A stretch of DNA of 64,000 nucleotides, from positions 1 to 64,000 of the forward strand of contig CATEFX010000019.1 in assembly GCA_949499105.1 (NCBI GenBank). Direction: 5' to 3'. Shown in pieces: positions 59,376 to 64,000 of this stretch (position 1 is the stretch's first letter; every line of letters starts with the position of its first letter). A program made the translations under genes and the position numbers. The notes beneath the pieces are model-generated. The model was not told the DNA's origin. It saw only the letters and a list, made by a program, of their open reading frames with translations, and ran no database searches. The DNA comes from Formosa sp. Hel1_33_131. GTDB lineage: Bacteria > Bacteroidota > Bacteroidia > Flavobacteriales > Flavobacteriaceae.

Positions 59376-61787
59376 TTATCTTAACTTGGGATAGGAGCTA
59401 GGGTCCACTTCGTGAAACATCGCATACACCACTTCAAAAATATCATCAGCAGAAGGTTTGCTAAAATAATCTCCATCAGAACCATAGGCAGGTCGGTGTT
59501 CTTTTGCGGTCAACATTTGTGGTTTACTATCTAAACATTGATAGATATCTTGATGTTGTAAAATTTCATTAAGAATGTAAGCAGAGGCTCCGCCAGGGAC
59601 ATCTTCATCAACGATCAGTAATCGATTTGTGTTTTTAACACTTTTTGAAATATCTTTTTGAAGATCAAATGGAATGAGTGATTGAATATCAATGATCTCA
59701 ACATCAATATCTACTTCTAAAAGGATTTTAGCAGCTTGCTCTACAATTCGTAAGGTAGACCCATAAGAAACGATGGTAAGATCCGCCCCCTTTTTGATGG
59801 TTTCTACAATCCCAATAGGGGTTGTAAATTCACCAAGGTTTGCCGGTTCTTTTTCTTTTAAACGATACCCATTCAAACACTCAACCACCATTGCAGGTTG
59901 ATCGCTTTTTAAAAGTGTATTATAAAACCCAGCGGCTTTGGTCATATTTCGCGGAACTAATACATAAACGCCTCTTATTAAGTTAAGTATGCCCCCTAAT
60001 TGTGATCCTGAGTGCCAAATACCTTCTAAGCGATGTCCACGAGTCCGAATAATCATTGGCGCTTTTTGCTTCCCAAATGTTCGGTAATGGAGCGTTGATA
60101 AATCATCGCTTATAATTTGAAGCGCATACACCATATAATCAAGATATTGAATTTCGGCAATGGGTCTAAGCCCTCGTAATGCCATTCCAATGCCTTGGCC
60201 AATAATGGTTGCTTCGCGAATTCCAGTGTCTGAAACTCTAAGTTCGCCATATTTTTCTTGTAGGCCTTCTAAGCCTTGGTTGACATCTCCAATAGTTCCC
60301 GTATCTTCTCCAAAAATCAATACTTCAGGATATTTACTTAAAATTTTGTCAAAATTATCTCGTAAAATAATTCGTCCATCAACCAATTTTGAAGTGGCAT
60401 CAAAAACAGGGAGCACTTCTGCAATATTAGTCGCTCTATAGGCTGATTCGCTGTAAAGTAGGGTACTGTATTTCGGTTGAATTTCTTCAAAATAGGTATT
60501 AATCCACTGAATTAATTTATCTTTAGCAGGGCTCTCTTCGTGTATTAAATATTTTAAAATATTCCGAGCAGCACTTAAAATATCTTTTCGTAAAGGTTCA
60601 TGAATTAGTTCTAACTGGGCTATAATTTTATGAATAAACACTTTTTGAGAAGCAGTTACCGCGACCGTTTTCATAAGTTTTAAAGCCGCATGTTTTTCTT
60701 CTTTGATAGGTTCAGAAAAATCCTTCCATGCCTTTGTTTTTCCAATTTTAACTTTCTTTTTTACATTCCGATCAATCGTAGTAATCTCTTCTTCAGTGGC
60801 AATATCATTTGAAATAATCCAATCTCGAAATTTTAAGTTACAATCATTTGATTGCTCCCACTTTAATCGTTCGCTTGATTTATAACGTTCATGAGATCCT
60901 GAAGTTGAATGCCCTTGAGGTTGTGTAAGTTCGTTCACATGAATTAGTACAGGAATATGCTCTGTTCTTGCTAATTGACTGGCTTTTTGATAGGTGTTAA
61001 TGAGTTCAACATAATCCCAACCACTCACTCTTAAAATCTCGTAGCCTGAATGATTTGAGTCTCTTTGAAACCCTTTTAAAACTTCTGAGATATTTTCTTT
61101 AGTAGTTTGATGTTTTGCATGAACTGAAATTCCGTATTCATCATCCCAAACACTCACAACCATCGGAACCTGAAGCACTCCGGCAGCGTTGATCGTTTCA
61201 AAGAAAACACCTTCACTAGTACTCGCATTTCCAATGGTTCCCCAAGCAACTTCATTGCCCGAATTAGAAAATTTATCTGAATCAATATCTGTAAGGTTTC
61301 GATATACTTTTGAAGCTTGTGCTAAACCAAGTAATCGTGGCATTTGTGCTCCTGTCGGAGAAATATCGGAACTAGAGTTTTTTTGTTGGGTTAAATTTTT
61401 CCAATTAAAGTTTTCATCTAAGGAATGTGTGGTAAAATGACCACCCATTTGCCGACCGGCACTCATGGGGTCGTGTTTAATGTCCGTATTTCCGTAGAGA
61501 CCTGAGAAAAATTGTTCAATGGTCAGTTTTCCAATTGCCATCATAAAGGTTTGATCTCTATAATAGCCCGACCTAAAGTCGCCATTTTGAAACGCTTTTG
61601 CCCAAGCTAACTGGGGCAACTCTTTTCCATCACCAAAAATCCCGAATTTTGCTTTTCCAGTTAAGACTTCCCGTCGTCCAATAAGGCTACATTCTCTACT
61701 AGTGACCGCTATTGTATAGTCATTTAAGACTTCAGTTTTGAAGTCCTCAAATGTAATATCTTTAGTAAGGTCATTTTTGATCTGCAT
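59376..61787 (-). CDS. 2-oxoacid dehydrogenase E1 component, fused alpha-beta
   Basis: Alpha half (SAGRQMGGHFTTHSLDENFNW, GNASTSEGVFFETINAAGVLQVPMVVSVWDDEYGIS) fused to beta half (VLIFGEDTGTIGDVNQGLEGLQEKYGELRVSDTGIREATIIGQGIGMALRGLRPIAEIQYLDY); 803 aa. Confidence 0.94.
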   Translation of the reverse strand: MQIKNDLTKDITFEDFKTEVLNDYTIAVTSRECSLIGRREVLTGKAKFGIFGDGKELPQLAWAKAFQNGDFRSGYYRDQTFMMAIGKLTIEQFFSGLYGNTDIKHDPMSAGRQMGGHFTTHSLDENFNWKNLTQQKNSSSDISPTGAQMPRLLGLAQASKVYRNLTDIDSDKFSNSGNEVAWGTIGNASTSEGVFFETINAAGVLQVPMVVSVWDDEYGISVHAKHQTTKENISEVLKGFQRDSNHSGYEILRVSGWDYVELINTYQKASQLARTEHIPVLIHVNELTQPQGHSTSGSHERYKSSERLKWEQSNDCNLKFRDWIISNDIATEEEITTIDRNVKKKVKIGKTKAWKDFSEPIKEEKHAALKLMKTVAVTASQKVFIHKIIAQLELIHEPLRKDILSAARNILKYLIHEESPAKDKLIQWINTYFEEIQPKYSTLLYSESAYRATNIAEVLPVFDATSKLVDGRIILRDNFDKILSKYPEVLIFGEDTGTIGDVNQGLEGLQEKYGELRVSDTGIREATIIGQGIGMALRGLRPIAEIQYLDYMVYALQIISDDLSTLHYRTFGKQKAPMIIRTRGHRLEGIWHSGSQLGGILNLIRGVYVLVPRNMTKAAGFYNTLLKSDQPAMVVECLNGYRLKEKEPANLGEFTTPIGIVETIKKGADLTIVSYGSTLRIVEQAAKILLEVDIDVEIIDIQSLIPFDLQKDISKSVKNTNRLLIVDEDVPGGASAYILNEILQHQDIYQCLDSKPQMLTAKEHRPAYGSDGDYFSKPSADDIFEVVYAMFHEVDPSSYPKLR

Positions 61788-61951
61788 TCTAAAATAGTTC
61801 TTGTGAGTGGCAAATATAAAATATTTAGAAGTTTTGTCCTATCCTTTACATTGATAATTACGACTCCAATTATTAGAGTATAGTAAATAATTAGGTATTT
61901 AAATATCGTATTACTTGTGAGTATTAGGAATCAATGATTTTTAAGCAACAG

Positions 61952-64000
61952 TTAGTACCATTTTCTTCTAAATAATTCTAAAATACTAAAAGGATCAGCT
62001 GTTAAAATAAATCGAATTTTTTGACTGTATTGAGGTTGAGAGATTTCCCAACCAAGATTTGAATAAAATGGAAAATAGACTTCTAAAAAATCTGTAATTA
62101 AATTTAACCGAACTCCAGAATCATAAACAAATTCGGGAGATTGAAATTTATTTTTGATTAATCCAATATCGCCGTACGCTTGAATATATTTCCAAATAGA
62201 TGCACTTCCATTTAAGGTTGTAATCCACTGGTTCGCATAGGCTGTGTTTAATTTAGATTTAAAACCGCCTTCTGCCAAAATCACTTGCTGACTAAAGATT
62301 CCTGTGGATTCAAACTGTCCTAAATAATTATATTCAATTAAATAATCATTGGGACGGTCTAATGCAAAATTAAAATTATTCACATCAGAAGGCGTGTTGT
62401 TATACAAGAAACTTCCTGCGTAGAATCTCAGGTTGTACTGAAAGTTATTTTTGTTCCGTTGACGGACTTCATATTTTAAGGCAATCTTCCCAAAGGTTTT
62501 TGAAAATTGAGTATCAAAAAACCAACTTTTAAATTTTATAAATTCATTATTAGAAAAACGGTAGTTCACATTAAAAACTTCATAGGAAGGAATTAATTTT
62601 AGACCATTTTGAAACTGAACTTGTGTTTTATCAATCGAGACAAATCGGATACTCAAACGCTTAAAGGCATTGGACCGAAGGCTAAAAGGTTTTCGAAAAT
62701 AAAAGTTTAAATAAGGTTCAAATTTAGTCAAAAACACATTTTCTGCAAGTGTAGATCGCCATAATGACACTCCGTATTTAATATTAAATAAGGGTTGACC
62801 CTCAAAATAAGTTTGTTTTACAAGTTTAATAAACCCAGTTAATGATTTTGAGTTGACACTGTAATTTGGCGAAATTCCATAAATAAACGATTTCCTTAAG
62901 AGTCCGTTATTATTTAGCGTCGCTCCCAGAGTCAACCCATCATAGATATTTCTAAATTCAACAATAGGATTTAAATAGAGCTGGTTATAATTTGGTGCTT
63001 CAACATCTTTAAACAATCGAATTTGAAAAGGTTTATTAAATACAGATTTCTGACTTAAAGATTTAAAGTTATTTCGAAAATTAAATTCAGGGACCTTTTG
63101 ACCAAAATTTAAAATGAGTTGGTCCTCTTGATTGTTGGGGATTGAAAATCTTTTTTCTTTTCCAATATCTTTCAGCCATATTTTAGAAATAACAACGGAG
63201 TCTTTTAAAGTAAAAAGGGAGATAGGAGTCGATCCTGATTTTTTGTTTTTTATATTAAATTCAATTGAATCTTTGGTGGTTTTGACCTTCGTAATTTTAT
63301 AATCGAGTTGTTTATTACTAATAAGATACTCATCAAAAAACCAATCAATATCCTTGGTAGTTTTTGAGTTCATATAAGACTTAAAATCCAAGCTAGTTGA
63401 AGGCTTTTGATTTGTGGAATGTATAAATTCAGTCATCCATTGGTACATTGAAGAAGTCCCAATATAGTCTTCAAGATATAGGAGTCCCAAAGCTGCTTTG
63501 TATTTACTAGATAAGGTTTCATTAAACTTTACCAACGCATCATTTTGAGAATTCAGTGCTTGATCGCGACCAATTCGGGCCATGTGCGCATACGATAAAC
63601 GGTATTGTTCATTGTAGTTTAATTTTGAAATGTTGTAAGCGCGTAATCCCCATAGTTTTGAAAGCTTTCCAATGATCTTTTGATCGGGATAAAATTGCGC
63701 CACATATTTCATTAAAAGCAAGGTTTCAAATCCAGATCTAAGCCAATGATCTTTTCTTGGATTCATGACTAATAGTTTTTCTATGTGCAACTGAATTAAA
63801 TTTTTAGCGATGGTTAGCTCGAATTCAAATTGTTTTGAAAAAGGGGTCAAGAAATCGGGTAGGATATTGAGACCATAGATAGGTGTTTTTTTGGTGTCTA
63901 TATCTGACAGTACTAGTTTTGAGTGCGGATAGGGAGAAAGTTCAGTATTTAGAAACTGAATGACCTTGTCAAACACCAATACTTGACCAATATCATTTAT
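61952..64000 (-). CDS. M1-peptidase-like protein with C-terminal outer-membrane barrel, partial (N-terminus beyond window)
   Basis: DHWLRSGFETLLLMKYVAQFYPDQKIIG resembles the M1 WLNEGFA region; long C-terminal beta-strand region ending FILTADPFSILELFRRKWY; frame stays open to the window edge. Confidence 0.75.
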   Translation of the reverse strand: MNDIGQVLVFDKVIQFLNTELSPYPHSKLVLSDIDTKKTPIYGLNILPDFLTPFSKQFEFELTIAKNLIQLHIEKLLVMNPRKDHWLRSGFETLLLMKYVAQFYPDQKIIGKLSKLWGLRAYNISKLNYNEQYRLSYAHMARIGRDQALNSQNDALVKFNETLSSKYKAALGLLYLEDYIGTSSMYQWMTEFIHSTNQKPSTSLDFKSYMNSKTTKDIDWFFDEYLISNKQLDYKITKVKTTKDSIEFNIKNKKSGSTPISLFTLKDSVVISKIWLKDIGKEKRFSIPNNQEDQLILNFGQKVPEFNFRNNFKSLSQKSVFNKPFQIRLFKDVEAPNYNQLYLNPIVEFRNIYDGLTLGATLNNNGLLRKSFIYGISPNYSVNSKSLTGFIKLVKQTYFEGQPLFNIKYGVSLWRSTLAENVFLTKFEPYLNFYFRKPFSLRSNAFKRLSIRFVSIDKTQVQFQNGLKLIPSYEVFNVNYRFSNNEFIKFKSWFFDTQFSKTFGKIALKYEVRQRNKNNFQYNLRFYAGSFLYNNTPSDVNNFNFALDRPNDYLIEYNYLGQFESTGIFSQQVILAEGGFKSKLNTAYANQWITTLNGSASIWKYIQAYGDIGLIKNKFQSPEFVYDSGVRLNLITDFLEVYFPFYSNLGWEISQPQYSQKIRFILTADPFSILELFRRKWY

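Noticed and set aside
60160-61440. Plus-strand ORFs opposite the fused E1 gene
   Set aside because: Antisense shadows with no independent support.
1-64000. CRISPR array, prophage or intact transposon
   Set aside because: No regularly spaced repeats, no cas, phage structural or transposase genes seen in the ORF set or in the sequence as read; XerD here looks like the housekeeping recombinase.

Overview
AT-rich 64 kb chromosomal window that reads as Flavobacteriia/Bacteroidota. Markers include a type IX secretion (T9SS) component (PorQ) and a T9SS sorting-domain remnant, a fused CcsBA, a fused E1 alpha/beta 2-oxoacid dehydrogenase, BshB1 and a TAnnTTTG-type promoter element. Most of the window is dense housekeeping sequence: rny, xerD, ribB-type, lptF/G-type, lolA, ftsK, lpd x2, pabB-type, tilS, maf, kdsC-type, ccsBA, aroQ, msrB x2, lon, porQ, cmk, rpsA, prx/trx and nhaC-type, plus tRNA-Ser(TGA) and tRNA-His(GTG). 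The only clear accessory patch is about 19.0-21.7 kb. It holds (i) a scar in which a T9SS C-terminal sorting domain remnant and a LuxR HTH remnant are joined, bracketed by a duplicated 3' end of the AsmA-like gene, and (ii) a solitary AbiH-family phage-defence gene flanked by short palindromic motifs. Other points worth a second look: an M1-peptidase-like outer-membrane barrel protein whose zinc site looks lost, a RibBA-like protein with a zinc-ligand-free GCHII domain, an exported FGE with both catalytic cysteines, tandem lipoproteins with a near-identical 5' block, a structured RNA upstream of rny (6S-like candidate), and a terminator directly abutting the start codon of an MFS gene. I did not find convincing evidence for a large novel system, CRISPR array, prophage or intact transposon. 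All family calls are from reading sequence motifs; no searches were run.
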